Positions 25,390 to 34,580 of a DNA stretch of 64,000 nucleotides are shown in pieces. The notes below the pieces were generated by a model. That model was not told the origin of the DNA. It did not search any database and saw only the letters and a program-made list of their open reading frames with translations. Every line of letters starts with the position of its first letter. Position 1 is the stretch's first letter. The stretch is from Acerihabitans sp015654925 (GTDB lineage: Bacteria > Pseudomonadota > Gammaproteobacteria > Enterobacterales > Enterobacteriaceae): positions 3,658,001-3,722,000 of the forward strand of contig NZ_CP178732.1 of assembly GCF_047324175.1 (NCBI RefSeq), written 5' to 3'. The translations under genes were made by a program, and so were the position numbers.

Positions 25390-26154
25390 ATGGGGCTGTT
25401 AGACAACAAAGTGATATTGGTTACCGGCGCAACGTCCGGTATCGGCCGGGCAAGCGCCCTCCTGTTCGCCCGCGAAGGCGCCAAGGTGGCGCTGACCGGA
25501 CGGCAGGCGGACGCCGGGCGCGACGTGGCCGAGCAGATCGGGCAGGCCGGCGGCAGCGCGCTGTTTATCCAGGCGGACCTGACGCAAACCGCCGCCATCA
25601 CGGGCGTCATCGAGCGGGTGGTGGCCAAATACGGCCGGCTGGACGGAGCATTCAACAATGCCGGCGTAGCCGGTGGCGGCCCCATTGAAACCCTGGATGA
25701 AGCCCTATGGGATAAGATAATCGATACCAACCTCAAGGCCGCCTTTTTCTGCCTGCAGGCGGAAGTGGCGCAGATCAAGCGCCAGGGCGGCGGCGGCGCC
25801 ATTGTGTTCAACGGTTCGGTGCTGGCCAGGATTGCCCTGCCAGGCACCTCCATCTACAGCGCCAGCAAAGGCGGCATCGTCTCGCTGGCGCAGGCCGCGG
25901 CCGTCGAGTTCGGCCCCGCCGGCATCCGCGTCAATTCCATTAACCCCTCCATCACCCGCACCCCGATGACCAACTCACGGATCGTCACCGATGACCAGGG
26001 CAAGGCGTCGCATCCCTTTGGCGCGGGCATCCCGCTCGGCCGCCTGGCGGAGCCGGAAGAAATGGCCGAGGCGGCGCTGTTCCTGCTATCCGACCGGTCC
26101 TCGTATATCACCGGCCAGGCGCTGGTGGTGGACGGCGGCCAAAGCGCGATGTAA
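25390..26154 (+). CDS. SDR-family oxidoreductase
   Basis: This is a classical short-chain dehydrogenase of 254 residues. The ATG at 25390 starts MGLLDNKVILVTGATSGIG; the TGxxxGIG cofactor motif begins near residue 12. NNAG is at about 92-95. The catalytic Ser lies in FNGSV, and Tyr155 and Lys159 in YSASKG. The C terminus SSYITGQALVVDGGQSAM is typical of glucose/3-oxoacyl-type SDRs. Charged residues after the first beta strand (GRQ) suggest NADP(H) preference. Substrate is unknown. It is divergent from the TetR gene. Confidence 0.9.
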   Translation: MGLLDNKVILVTGATSGIGRASALLFAREGAKVALTGRQADAGRDVAEQIGQAGGSALFIQADLTQTAAITGVIERVVAKYGRLDGAFNNAGVAGGGPIETLDEALWDKIIDTNLKAAFFCLQAEVAQIKRQGGGGAIVFNGSVLARIALPGTSIYSASKGGIVSLAQAAAVEFGPAGIRVNSINPSITRTPMTNSRIVTDDQGKASHPFGAGIPLGRLAEPEEMAEAALFLLSDRSSYITGQALVVDGGQSAM

Positions 26155-26189
26155 ACGGGCTGCAGCCAATGCGCCTGGCTTCAGGGCCA

Positions 26190-27776
26190 TTATTGCCTGG
26201 ACGCCGCCGCGCCGCGCGCGGCCGTATCCCGATGGGGGCGGTAGACATTTACCGCCGCCGCCAGACGCACCGTGCTGTGGGACAGCTCTTCGGCGGATTC
26301 GGCATAGCGCTCCACCATTTCCGCATTTTGGTGGGTCATGGTGTCAAGTTGGCCGATGGATTGGCTAATCAGGGTCAGGGCCTTGGTTTGTTCACCGGTC
26401 GACGTGCTGATTTCACCGATAAGCGTGGCGACCTGCCCGGCCTGCTGCACGATATTATCCATGGTGGCGCCGGCGTTGCGCACCAATTTGCTACCGTCCG
26501 CGATGCGATCCACGCTGGTTTCAATCAAGTCTTTAATTTCTTTGGCCGCCACGGACGAGCGCTGGGCCAAAAGCCGCACCTCGCCGGCCACCACCGCGAA
26601 TCCGCGCCCCTGCTCGCCCGCGCGGGCCGCTTCCACGGCGGCGTTTAGCGCCAGGATATTGGTCTGGAACGCAATGCCTTCGATCACGGCGATAATATCG
26701 ACGATGCGGCGGCTGGAATCGCTGATATCGCCCATGGTGGCGATCACCTGGTGCATCCGCGCCAGACCTTCTTCGGCGGCGCTGCTGCTCATCGCGGCCA
26801 GCGTGCGGGTTTCATTGACGCTATCGGCGCTGTTGCGCACGGTGGCCACCAGTTCCTCGGTGGCGCTGATAATCTGTTGCAAATTGTCGCCGGCCAGTTC
26901 CGTACGCATTTTCAGCTGCCGGTTGCCTACCGCGATTTCACCGCTGGCGGTATTGATTTCATTAATCTGGCCGCTGACGTCATCGGTCAAAGAACGCAGA
27001 TTCAGTCCCATCTGATTAACGCTGCGCAGCAAATAGCCGATCTCATCCACCCGATTGAAATGCACATAGTCGCCGGCCTGGCACGAAGAGAGTCTTTGCG
27101 CCTGCGTCAGGATGGTGGCGACGGGCTTTTCAACCTGCCGGTAAAGCCAAAGCGCGCTCGCCAAAAAACCGCCCAGGGCTACGCCGCCCTGCGCCACAGG
27201 TCCCAGACCGAACGCCGCGGCGCTGGCCGGCGGCAGGGCCGCGGCCACCAGCAGCCCGGCGCGCAAGCGCCAGCGCAGCGGTAGTTTTTGCAGCAGCGAC
27301 AGCGGGGAAAGCAGGCCGGTGCGCACCAACAGGCCGCGATAGAGCGCCAAATGCCGCCGTTTGGCTTTACCGGAATTAATGTCGTTATACAGCGCCGCCG
27401 CCTGCTTGATCTCCCCGGGGGTCGGAGCAATGCGCACGGACAGGTAGCCGGTGGCCTGCCCGTTATGGCAGACGGGCGTGGCGTTGGCGCGCACCCAATA
27501 AAAATCGCCGTTCCGGCGGCGATTTTTTACCAGCGCCGACCATGAATGCCCGGCGCGCAGCGTTTGCCACATATCCGCAAAGGCCGCGGCGGGCATATCC
27601 GGGTGTCGCACAATATTATGGGGCTGATTAACTAAATCCTGATAGTGATAACCGGAGGCATCCACAAATGCCGCGTTGGCATAAAATATATTGCCCTGTA
27701 AATCGGTTGCGGATTGTAATGTTGTTTCACTGTCAATCGAATACTCTTTTAGAGTAACCGGATTGTTAATTCTCAT
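26190..27776 (-). CDS. Aer-like PAS chemoreceptor (methyl-accepting chemotaxis protein)
   Basis: This is an aerotaxis-type receptor. Start 27776 is chosen because GAGG lies 5 bases before it; it gives 528 residues beginning MRINNPVTLKEYSIDSE. A PAS domain with the Aer-type NAAFVDASGY and NIVRHPDMPAAAFADMW blocks lies at about 12-120. A membrane hairpin (about 160-205) and a HAMP-like segment follow. The signalling tip reads GIAFQTNILALNAAVEAARA and GRGFAVVAGEVRLLAQRS. It likely senses redox state through FAD. A sigma-28-type promoter lies 45 bases upstream, so it should be made with the flagellar regulon. Confidence 0.92.
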   Translation of the reverse strand: MRINNPVTLKEYSIDSETTLQSATDLQGNIFYANAAFVDASGYHYQDLVNQPHNIVRHPDMPAAAFADMWQTLRAGHSWSALVKNRRRNGDFYWVRANATPVCHNGQATGYLSVRIAPTPGEIKQAAALYNDINSGKAKRRHLALYRGLLVRTGLLSPLSLLQKLPLRWRLRAGLLVAAALPPASAAAFGLGPVAQGGVALGGFLASALWLYRQVEKPVATILTQAQRLSSCQAGDYVHFNRVDEIGYLLRSVNQMGLNLRSLTDDVSGQINEINTASGEIAVGNRQLKMRTELAGDNLQQIISATEELVATVRNSADSVNETRTLAAMSSSAAEEGLARMHQVIATMGDISDSSRRIVDIIAVIEGIAFQTNILALNAAVEAARAGEQGRGFAVVAGEVRLLAQRSSVAAKEIKDLIETSVDRIADGSKLVRNAGATMDNIVQQAGQVATLIGEISTSTGEQTKALTLISQSIGQLDTMTHQNAEMVERYAESAEELSHSTVRLAAAVNVYRPHRDTAARGAAASRQ

Positions 27777-27820
27777 CTGCACCTCAATAATTGGCGAAAG
27801 AATAACGCGTAGCTTCAGGT

Positions 27821-27847
27821 CAATCGGCGGGATGAGCGAAAACTTTA
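27821..27847 (-). promoter_or_regulatory. Sigma-28 (FliA) promoter of the Aer-like gene
   Basis: On the minus strand TAAAGTTT, an 11-base spacer, then GCCGATTG fits the flagellar sigma-28 consensus TAAAGTTT-N11-GCCGATAA at 14 of 16 positions. It lies 45 bases before the start codon of the chemoreceptor gene. E. coli aer is also FliA-dependent. The match implies that the strain has, or recently had, a flagellar regulon. Confidence 0.85.
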
Positions 27848-28035
27848 TTATTATTTGCGCCAATTCGTTTCTTTTGCTGCGGCGCTGAAATAAAAAATTA
27901 ACTTGTTATTTCTTATTACAAAATAACTACTTTATTACAATAAATAAATAATGACTTCTGGCGACAAATGTTATTGTCATACCTGGTAAAATATAATAAG
28001 AAAATACTGAGGCTGCGACCATTATTTTAATGGCT

Positions 28036-28410
28036 TTATTCTTTTCCCCGTCGGTTTAGCAATAAGCGCATATAGCGCCTTGGCGGCGCGCCCAATAGCC
28101 GGCTGAACATGGTGGAAAAATTATTGGCGCGTTGATATCCCAGTTCCAGCGCAATGGCGGTGACGTTATGGCCGCGGGCGAGACGGTCCGCCGCCGTCAT
28201 CACCCGCACATGATCGCGCCAGCGGGTAAAGGTCATACCGGCTTCCTTGATAAACAGGCGCGCCAGCGTTCTGGCGCTGCATGCCGAAATGGCGGCCAGG
28301 GCCTCAAGGGAAGCGTCGCTGCCCGGCTCCCGCTACAATAAGCGGGTAATATGCACCAACCGCCGGTCGCGGCCGGTGGGGATATACAGTGGGAACGCCG
28401 CGCCGCCGGC
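28036..28410 (-). pseudogene. AraC-family regulator remnant
   Basis: The C-terminal part of an AraC-family regulator can be read from about 28410 down to 28036. Blocks include FPLYIPTGRDRRLVHITRLL, then EPGSDASLEALAAISACSAR, then RLFIKEAGMTFTRWRDHVRV and ALELGYQRANNFSTMFSRLL. An in-frame TAG at 28335-28333 interrupts it, and everything N-terminal of the cupin end is missing. An ATG at 28236 leaves an open 66-residue piece with only the second helix-turn-helix. The remnant abuts an oppositely oriented reductase remnant, so a deletion probably fused the two. Confidence 0.85.
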
Positions 28411-28718
28411 GGTTGGCGCCGCCCGCGGCGATGCCGTGTTGATTGTTACCCCTGAATTCAATCACGGCATTCCAGGCGTCCTGAAAAATACCCTGGACTG
28501 GTTATCCCGGCCGGCTTTTACCAGCTGCATGCAAGGTAAACCGGTGCTGTTTATCACCCTTTCGCCGGGCGCCCCTGCCTGAAATCGTTATTCCGCTGGT
28601 GGCGGGGAAAATCCAGGATAACCGGCTGACCGATGAAACCATGCGCGTATTCATTAAACGGGTTATGGATCGGTTATCGAACAAATCGACGCGTAAAGAC
28701 AGGTCCCGGGTTGTATGA
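28411..28718 (+). pseudogene. NADPH-dependent FMN reductase remnant
   Basis: This is a decayed flavodoxin-fold NAD(P)H:FMN reductase of the chromate-reductase/SsuE-like type. The first frame reads GDAVLIVTPEFNHGIPGVLK, continues to VLFITLSPGAPA and stops at 28582. The second, shifted frame, from about 28578, continues with PEIVIPLVAGKIQDNRLTDE and MRVFIKRVMDRL and ends at 28718. The N-terminal FMN-binding third and about 25 internal residues are missing. Such reductases often sit divergent to an AraC regulator, which fits the neighbouring remnant. It cannot be functional. Confidence 0.83.
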
Positions 28719-28825
28719 CAATGGCGGCCCGGTTGTGCCGGCGCGCGGACAGCGGCCCGCCCCGAGGATGATCTGTTCGTCCGGCGCACATAATCCGCGC
28801 TGATATCTTTTGCTGCCGGCTGGAA

Positions 28826-28857
28826 GATGTTATATATCGGCAATGTTGTATGACATC
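28826..28857. promoter_or_regulatory. Dyad upstream of the GntR-family gene
   Basis: GATGTTATATA (28826-28836) and TGTATGACATC (28847-28857) form an inverted repeat matching at 9 of 11 positions, 18 bases before the start codon. The decamer TTGTATGACA inside it (28846-28855) occurs again at 28711-28720. These are candidate autoregulatory sites for the FCD-type regulator. This is inferred from symmetry and position. Confidence 0.5.
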
Positions 28858-28874
28858 TGATAAGAGCAGGGACC

Positions 28875-29597
28875 ATGGCGATTAAAACCATTCAAAAACA
28901 AAATGTCGTTAACGCCGTTTTTGAGCAAATGAAGGGAAAACTGCTGGACGGCAGCTGGCCGCCGGGCTGTAAACTGCCGTCGGAATTGGAACTGACCCGG
29001 TCGTTTAACGTCAGCCGCGTGAGTATCCGCAGCGCGGTCCAGCGCCTGCGCGATTTAGGCGTGGTGCTGACCCAGCAGGGTAAAGGCACCTTTGTCGCCC
29101 AGAATCTCAACCAGGACAGCCTGCTGGATGCGCAAAAACCGATTATGCATCTCAGTCAGGAAGAATTTCTCGATATGATGGTGTTCAGGCAAACGGTGGA
29201 ATTCAAATGTATGGAGCTGGCGGTAGTGAACGCCACGGCGGAGGATATACTCGCCCTGGAACAGGCGCTCAACCGTATGCTGATTAATAAAGACGACTAT
29301 AAAAAATACTCCCAGGCGGATTTCGATTTTCATTTGGCCATCGCCAAGGCCTCGCAAAATAAAGTCTTTTATAAGGTCATGAAGTCGATAAAAGATATTT
29401 ATTATTATTATCTGGAAGAGCTGAACCGCGCGCTGGGCATTACCCTTGAGAGCGTGGAAGCGCATATCAAGGTGTATATGGCGATTAAAAATCGCGACTC
29501 GTCCAAGGCGGTGGCGGTGCTTAATGAAGCCATGTCGGAAAACACGCTGGCCATCGAAAAGCTCAAAAACCGGCCCAGGCCCGTGGGCGCCCAGTGA
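28875..29597 (+). CDS. GntR-family regulator, FCD (FadR) subgroup
   Basis: This is a GntR regulator of 240 residues. The winged helix at about 12-75 reads LLDGSWPPGCKLPSELELTR, SFNVSRVSIRSAVQRLRDLG and QQGKGTF. The C-terminal all-helical FCD domain shows the metal-ligand pattern in FRQTVEF, ADFDFHLAIAKAS and ESVEAHIKVYMAI. Such proteins usually sense organic or sugar acids. AGGG lies 5 bases before the ATG. The flanking genes (remnants upstream, trehalase downstream with its own leader) give no clear target, so it may act elsewhere or be left over from a lost operon. Confidence 0.9.
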   Translation: MAIKTIQKQNVVNAVFEQMKGKLLDGSWPPGCKLPSELELTRSFNVSRVSIRSAVQRLRDLGVVLTQQGKGTFVAQNLNQDSLLDAQKPIMHLSQEEFLDMMVFRQTVEFKCMELAVVNATAEDILALEQALNRMLINKDDYKKYSQADFDFHLAIAKASQNKVFYKVMKSIKDIYYYYLEELNRALGITLESVEAHIKVYMAIKNRDSSKAVAVLNEAMSENTLAIEKLKNRPRPVGAQ

Positions 29598-29635
29598 CGG
29601 CCGCCAACTTCTCCGCGTTACGCGCCATCCCGTCA

Positions 29636-29659
29636 GCCGGCAAAGGGTCATTTGCCGGC
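29636..29659 (+). terminator. Hairpin after the GntR-family gene
   Basis: GCCGGCAAA and TTTGCCGGC form a perfect 9-bp stem with a 6-base loop, 38 bases after the stop codon. Only a weak A/T stretch follows. It probably separates the regulator from the trehalase gene. Confidence 0.5.
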
Positions 29660-29847
29660 AATAGTTTGAACTATCCCTCAATTTAGGTCCGATAGACCGA
29701 CATCCGTTTGAAATGCCGACTAAAATGTCATAACCCAATATATTCAACGGCATAATGATGCTGTAGTCACACCCTCTTATCGACGCCCCGGTGGCGGTTA
29801 ATAACGATAACCGGCAGCGATGCTGCCTGGACTGAAAGGAGATACCC

Positions 29848-31539
29848 ATGCAGGCGCCTGTTTTTCGCGGATTAAGGAATATACTCTTGCCCCTGGGGCT
29901 GGCCCTCGCCGCCAGCCTGACCCTGCCCGCCGTCGCGGCCCCTTTTACCAACGCCCCGGCCGCCAAAGCGGCCGCCGCCGCGCCGCAGCCGCCTGATATT
30001 TTATTCGGCGCGCTGTTTGCCGACGTTCAGCAGGCAAAAATTTATCCGGATCAAAAAACGTTTGCCGATGCCGTTCCCCGGCGTGAACCGGCGGCCATCC
30101 TGGCGGCCTATCAGCAGCAAAAACAACAGGCCGGTTTTGACCTCAAACGCTTTACCGATGCGGAATTCACTTTGCCCGCGGAAGGCGCCCCCTATCATCC
30201 CCCCGCCGGGCAAACCCTGCGCCAGCATATCGACGGGCTGTGGCCGGTCCTGACCCGCAGGTCCGATAGCGTCAAGCCCAATGATTCCCTGCTGCCCCTG
30301 CCGCAAAGATATGTCGTGCCCGGCGGCCGGTTCCGCGAAATTTATTATTGGGATAGTTACTTCACCATGCTCGGCCTGGCCGAAAGCGGCAACTGGGCGC
30401 TGGTAAAAAATATGACCGATAATTTCGCCCATGAGATCGATACCTATGGCCATATTCCCAACGGCAACCGCACCTATTACCTGAGCCGCTCCCAGCCGCC
30501 GTTTTTCGCTTTTATGGTGGCGCTGCTGGCCACCCATGAAGGCGAAAGCACCTATGCCCGCTACCTGCCCCAGTTAACCCGCGAGTACGATTATTGGATG
30601 CGCGGCGCCGACGGACTGGCCAAGGGCGCGGCCGCCGAGCGCGTGGTGCGCCTGGACGACGGCGGCCTGCTCAACCGCTACTGGGACGATCGCGACGTGC
30701 CGCGCACCGAATCCTATATGGAAGATATCACCACCGCCCGCCGGGCCAAGGGGCGGCCCGCGGCGCAGGTGTATCGCGATCTGCGCGCCGGCGCGGCCTC
30801 CGGCTGGGACTTCAGTTCCCGCTGGTTAAAAGATCCGCACGATCTCGCCACTATCCATACCACCGATATCGTGCCGGTGGATCTTAACGCCCTGCTTTAC
30901 CAGCTGGAGCAGACGCTGTCCCGGGCCAGCAGGGCCGCCAACCGGCCGCGGGAGGCCGATCGTTACAAACGCCTGGCCGATGCGCGCGCCCAGGCGATCA
31001 ACCGCTATTTATGGAACGCCCAGGACGGCTATTACACCGACTATGATTGGCGGGCGAAAGCCATTACCCGGCCGATTACGGCCGCCGCGGTATTCCCGCT
31101 GTTCGTGCGCATCGCCCCGCGCGATCGCGCCGTCAGCACCGCCCAGGCGGTACGCAGCCAGTTGCTCAAAGAGGGCGGCCTGACCACCTCCACCATCAAC
31201 ACCGGGCAGCAGTGGGACGCGCCCAACGGCTGGGCGCCGCTGCAATGGGTGGCGGTGGCGGGCTTGCATAATTACGGCCAGGACGCCCTGGCGCAGTCCA
31301 TCGGCACCCGTTTTTTGACCAACGTGCAGCGGCTGTATGACGCCCAGCAAAAGCTGGTGGAAAAATACGTGGTTGAAGGCCAGGGGCTGGGGGGCGGCGG
31401 CGGCGGCGAATATGCGCTGCAGGACGGCTTCGGCTGGACCAACGGCGTCACCCTCAAGCTGCTGGATCGCTATTGCGGCGCCATGCCGACCTGCAAAATC
31501 GCCGATAAAACGGCGGCGCAGCCGGCGGCCGCGCGCTGA
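29848..31539 (+). CDS. treA: Periplasmic trehalase TreA
   Basis: TreA splits trehalose into two glucose molecules in the periplasm (glycoside hydrolase family 37). It has 563 residues, against 565 in E. coli. A signal peptide ends near PAVAAP (about residue 31). Trehalase signature 1 (PGGRFREIYYWDSY) starts at residue 158 and signature 2 (QWDAPNGWAP) near 455; the Gly-rich GLGGGGGGEY loop is also present. A perfect AAAGGAGA lies before the ATG. It is monocistronic, with a 250-bp leader and two strong hairpins after it. Osmotic control is usual for treA; no specific site was recognised. Confidence 0.96.
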   Translation: MQAPVFRGLRNILLPLGLALAASLTLPAVAAPFTNAPAAKAAAAAPQPPDILFGALFADVQQAKIYPDQKTFADAVPRREPAAILAAYQQQKQQAGFDLKRFTDAEFTLPAEGAPYHPPAGQTLRQHIDGLWPVLTRRSDSVKPNDSLLPLPQRYVVPGGRFREIYYWDSYFTMLGLAESGNWALVKNMTDNFAHEIDTYGHIPNGNRTYYLSRSQPPFFAFMVALLATHEGESTYARYLPQLTREYDYWMRGADGLAKGAAAERVVRLDDGGLLNRYWDDRDVPRTESYMEDITTARRAKGRPAAQVYRDLRAGAASGWDFSSRWLKDPHDLATIHTTDIVPVDLNALLYQLEQTLSRASRAANRPREADRYKRLADARAQAINRYLWNAQDGYYTDYDWRAKAITRPITAAAVFPLFVRIAPRDRAVSTAQAVRSQLLKEGGLTTSTINTGQQWDAPNGWAPLQWVAVAGLHNYGQDALAQSIGTRFLTNVQRLYDAQQKLVEKYVVEGQGLGGGGGGEYALQDGFGWTNGVTLKLLDRYCGAMPTCKIADKTAAQPAAAR

Positions 31540-31544
31540 TAGAC

Positions 31545-31604
31545 CCAGTGGCCGGGGTTACCCGGCCACTGGCGTCCCGGCGGATGCCATCGCCGGGACG
31601 CCAG
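31545..31604 (+). terminator. Two overlapping hairpins after treA
   Basis: CCAGTGGCCGGG (31545-31556) pairs with CCCGGCCACTGG (31561-31572). CTGGCGTCCCGGCG (31569-31582) pairs with CGCCGGGACGCCAG (31591-31604). Both stems are perfect (12 and 14 bp) and share four bases (31569-31572), so they compete at the edge. They most likely end treA mRNA. No T-run follows. Confidence 0.65.
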
Positions 31605-31751
31605 GGCTGCCGCTGATTTTCCCCGCGTCATATTTCCCGGTTCTTCCCGATTATGCGCTAAGCTTCTTCTGGTCCACGATAAACGCGCCGACGCATCGCC
31701 GCCGCGGTTCATTCGCCTGGATTTCGCTTTTCGCCCGTATAAGGTTTAGCC

Positions 31752-34451
31752 ATGACTTCACAGCGCCGCCCGCCTACCGTTCCACCCGCCCCCGCGCCGG
31801 ATTCCGGCCTGCCCGACGCCTCGCCCGCGCCTACGTTCACAGGTTTCGTCAAGGTGCGCGGCGCCCGCGAGCACAACCTGCACAACGTCGACGTGGATAT
31901 TCCCCGGGATGCGCTGGTGGTATTTACCGGCGTGTCCGGCTCGGGCAAGTCGTCGCTGGCGTTTTCAACCCTTTATGCCGAGGCGCAGCGGCGTTATTTC
32001 GAGTCGGTGGCGCCTTATGCGCGGCGGTTGATCGATCAGGCCGGCGCGCCGGACGTGGATTCCATTGACGGACTGCCTCCCGCCGTGGCGCTACAGCAAC
32101 AGCGCGGCACGCCCAGCACCCGTTCGTCGGTGGGCAGCGTCACCACCTTATCGAGCCTGGTGCGCATGCTCTACTCGCGCGCCGGCCTATACCCGCCGGG
32201 CCAGCCGATGCTGTACGCGGAAGATTTTTCGCCGAATTTGCCCCAGGGAGCCTGCCCGCATTGCCACGGACTGGGGCGTATCTACGACGTCACCGAACGG
32301 CTGATGGTGCCCGACGATGCGCTGAGCATCCGCCAGCGCGCCGTGGCGGCCTGGCCGCCGGCGTGGCAGGGGCAGAACCTGCGCGATATTCTGGTCACCC
32401 TGGGGTATGACGTGGATAAGCCCTGGCGCGATCTGCCCAAACAACAGCGGGATTGGATTTTGTTTACCGAAGAAACCCCTACCGTGCCGGTTTATGCCGG
32501 CCTGACGCCGGCGCAAACACGGCGGGCGTTCAAGCAGAAACTGGAACCGAGTTATCAGGGCACCTTTACCGGCGCCCGGCGCTATGTGCTGCATACCTTC
32601 GCCAAATCCCAAAGCGCGCTGATGAAAAAGCGCGTATCGCGGTTTATGCGGGGCAGCCCGTGCCCGGAGTGCGACGGCAAACGCTTAAAGCGCGCGGCGC
32701 TGGCCGTCACGTTCGCCGGGTTGGATATCGGCGAGCTATCCCGGCTGCCGCTGCTGCGGCTGGCGCAGGTATTGCGGCCGGTGGCTGACGGCCTCCCCGC
32801 CGGCGATAACGCCGGGCGGAACCAAGGGGGCGATACGCTGGATCGGCAGCAAAGCCAGGCGGCGCGCCGGCAACGCGCGGCCCTGGGCGGTTCGGCGCAT
32901 CGGGGCGCGCCGGACGTCAGGCTCACTCCCGCATTATCCATCGAGAAACGTCTCGCCGCCCAGCGCATCGCGCAAAATTTGCTGGCCCGCGTGGCGATCC
33001 TGACGGATCTCGGGCTGGGCTATCTGTCCCTGGAGCGCGGCACCCCCACCCTTTCCTCCGGCGAATTGCAGCGGCTGCGGCTGGCCACCCAGCTGGGGTC
33101 GCAGCTATTTGGGGTAATCTATGTCCTGGACGAACCGTCCGCCGGCCTGCATCCCGCGGACGGCGAAGCGCTGTTCGCCGCCCTGCAAGGGCTCAAGGCG
33201 GCGGGTAATTCCCTGTTTGTGGTCGAGCACGATCTCGATACCATGCGCCGGGCCGACTGGCTGGTGGATGTCGGCCCGGCGGCGGGGGAACACGGCGGCC
33301 ATATCCTCTACAGCGGCCCCCCCGCCGGACTGGCGGCCATCGAAAACTCGCAAACCCGCCGCTATCTGTTTGCCGCGCCGGCGCCGTCCGCACGAGCGCG
33401 ACGCACACCGGCCGGCTGGCTGAAGCTTGCCGCCGTGACCCGCAATAATCTGCATAACCTCAGCGCGGAATTTCCGCTGGGTTGTTTTACCGCCGTCACC
33501 GGCATTTCCGGGTCGGGCAAATCAAGCCTGGTCAGCCAGGCGCTGCTGGAACTGGTGGGCGAGCGGCTGGGCCGGCCCGTCGACGGCGCCGAGCTGGACG
33601 ATCCGCTGCCGGATGCGGATTTACCGCCGGCCGCTACCGGTCATATTACCGCCGGGCTGGAATCCATCGCCCGGTTGGTGCAGGTGGATCAAAAACCCAT
33701 CGGCCGCACCCCGCGCTCCAATCTGGCCACCTATACGGGGTTGTTCGACGGCGTGCGCAAGCTCTTCGCGGCCACGCCGGAGGCCAGGCGGCGGCGCTAC
33801 GATGCCGGCCAGTTTTCGTTTAACGTCGCCAAAGGGCGCTGCCCCATCTGCGAAGGGGAAGGTTTCGTCAGCGTTGAACTGCTGTTTATGCCCAGCGTCT
33901 ATGCCCCTTGCCCCACCTGCCACGGCGCGCGTTACCGCCCTGAAACCCTGGCGGTGACCTGGCAGGGACTGACCATTGCCCAGGTTCTGGCCCTTACGGT
34001 GGAGGATGCCGTCGAGGTATTTGGCGGCCAGCCGGGCATAATGCGATCCCTGCGGCTGCTGCACGATATCGGGCTGGGCTACCTGCGCCTGGGCCAGCCG
34101 GCCACCGAGCTGTCGGGGGGCGAAGCCCAGCGGATCAAACTGGCCACCGAGCTGCAGCGCGCCCAGCGCGGGGCGACGCTATACGTATTGGACGAACCGT
34201 CCACCGGTCTGCATCCGGCCGATGTCGATCGGTTGCTGACCCAGCTCAACGCCCTGGTGGACGCGGGCAATAGCGTGATCGTGGTGGAACACGACATGCG
34301 CATCGTCGCCCAGAGCGATTGGACCATCGATATCGGACCGGGCGCCGGCGACCAGGGCGGGTCGATTGTGGCCGCCGGCACGCCGGAAAGCGTGGCCCGG
34401 GTCCAAAAAAGCCGCACCGCGCCGTTTTTACGCAGGGAGCTGGGCGGCTGA
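31752..34451 (+). CDS. UvrA-like ABC-type ATPase (UvrA paralogue)
   Basis: This is a 899-residue member of the UvrA family, shorter than canonical UvrA (about 940). Walker A motifs GVSGSGKSSL (near 60) and GISGSGKSSL (near 586) mark the two ATPase halves. Zinc-type CxxC pairs are CPHCHG, CPECDG and CPICEG...CPTCHG. The first signature motif is the degenerate LSSGELQRLRLA, the second the normal LSGGEAQRIKLA. A low-complexity insert rich in Gln and Arg lies at about 350-395. Such paralogues (UvrA2 group) are linked to drug or alkylation tolerance. Ada is the next gene, 129 bases on, which fits a DNA-damage role. AAGG precedes the ATG. Confidence 0.88.
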   Translation: MTSQRRPPTVPPAPAPDSGLPDASPAPTFTGFVKVRGAREHNLHNVDVDIPRDALVVFTGVSGSGKSSLAFSTLYAEAQRRYFESVAPYARRLIDQAGAPDVDSIDGLPPAVALQQQRGTPSTRSSVGSVTTLSSLVRMLYSRAGLYPPGQPMLYAEDFSPNLPQGACPHCHGLGRIYDVTERLMVPDDALSIRQRAVAAWPPAWQGQNLRDILVTLGYDVDKPWRDLPKQQRDWILFTEETPTVPVYAGLTPAQTRRAFKQKLEPSYQGTFTGARRYVLHTFAKSQSALMKKRVSRFMRGSPCPECDGKRLKRAALAVTFAGLDIGELSRLPLLRLAQVLRPVADGLPAGDNAGRNQGGDTLDRQQSQAARRQRAALGGSAHRGAPDVRLTPALSIEKRLAAQRIAQNLLARVAILTDLGLGYLSLERGTPTLSSGELQRLRLATQLGSQLFGVIYVLDEPSAGLHPADGEALFAALQGLKAAGNSLFVVEHDLDTMRRADWLVDVGPAAGEHGGHILYSGPPAGLAAIENSQTRRYLFAAPAPSARARRTPAGWLKLAAVTRNNLHNLSAEFPLGCFTAVTGISGSGKSSLVSQALLELVGERLGRPVDGAELDDPLPDADLPPAATGHITAGLESIARLVQVDQKPIGRTPRSNLATYTGLFDGVRKLFAATPEARRRRYDAGQFSFNVAKGRCPICEGEGFVSVELLFMPSVYAPCPTCHGARYRPETLAVTWQGLTIAQVLALTVEDAVEVFGGQPGIMRSLRLLHDIGLGYLRLGQPATELSGGEAQRIKLATELQRAQRGATLYVLDEPSTGLHPADVDRLLTQLNALVDAGNSVIVVEHDMRIVAQSDWTIDIGPGAGDQGGSIVAAGTPESVARVQKSRTAPFLRRELGG

Positions 34452-34580
34452 CGGCGGGCGCGCCGTATTTGCCAGGGCCGGCGATGCATGACGCGGTAAA
34501 AAATGGCCTTAATTTCGTCGCGCCACGGCTCGAAAAACGCTTATTCTGTAGGCCGGTCCCCACCATAAGCGAGCGCATCC

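Noticed and set aside
28247..28582. A single 111-codon gene in the pseudogene region
   Set aside because: Only its last third resembles a reductase; the first part is antisense to the AraC remnant. It is a chance fusion created by the deletion and not a functional gene.
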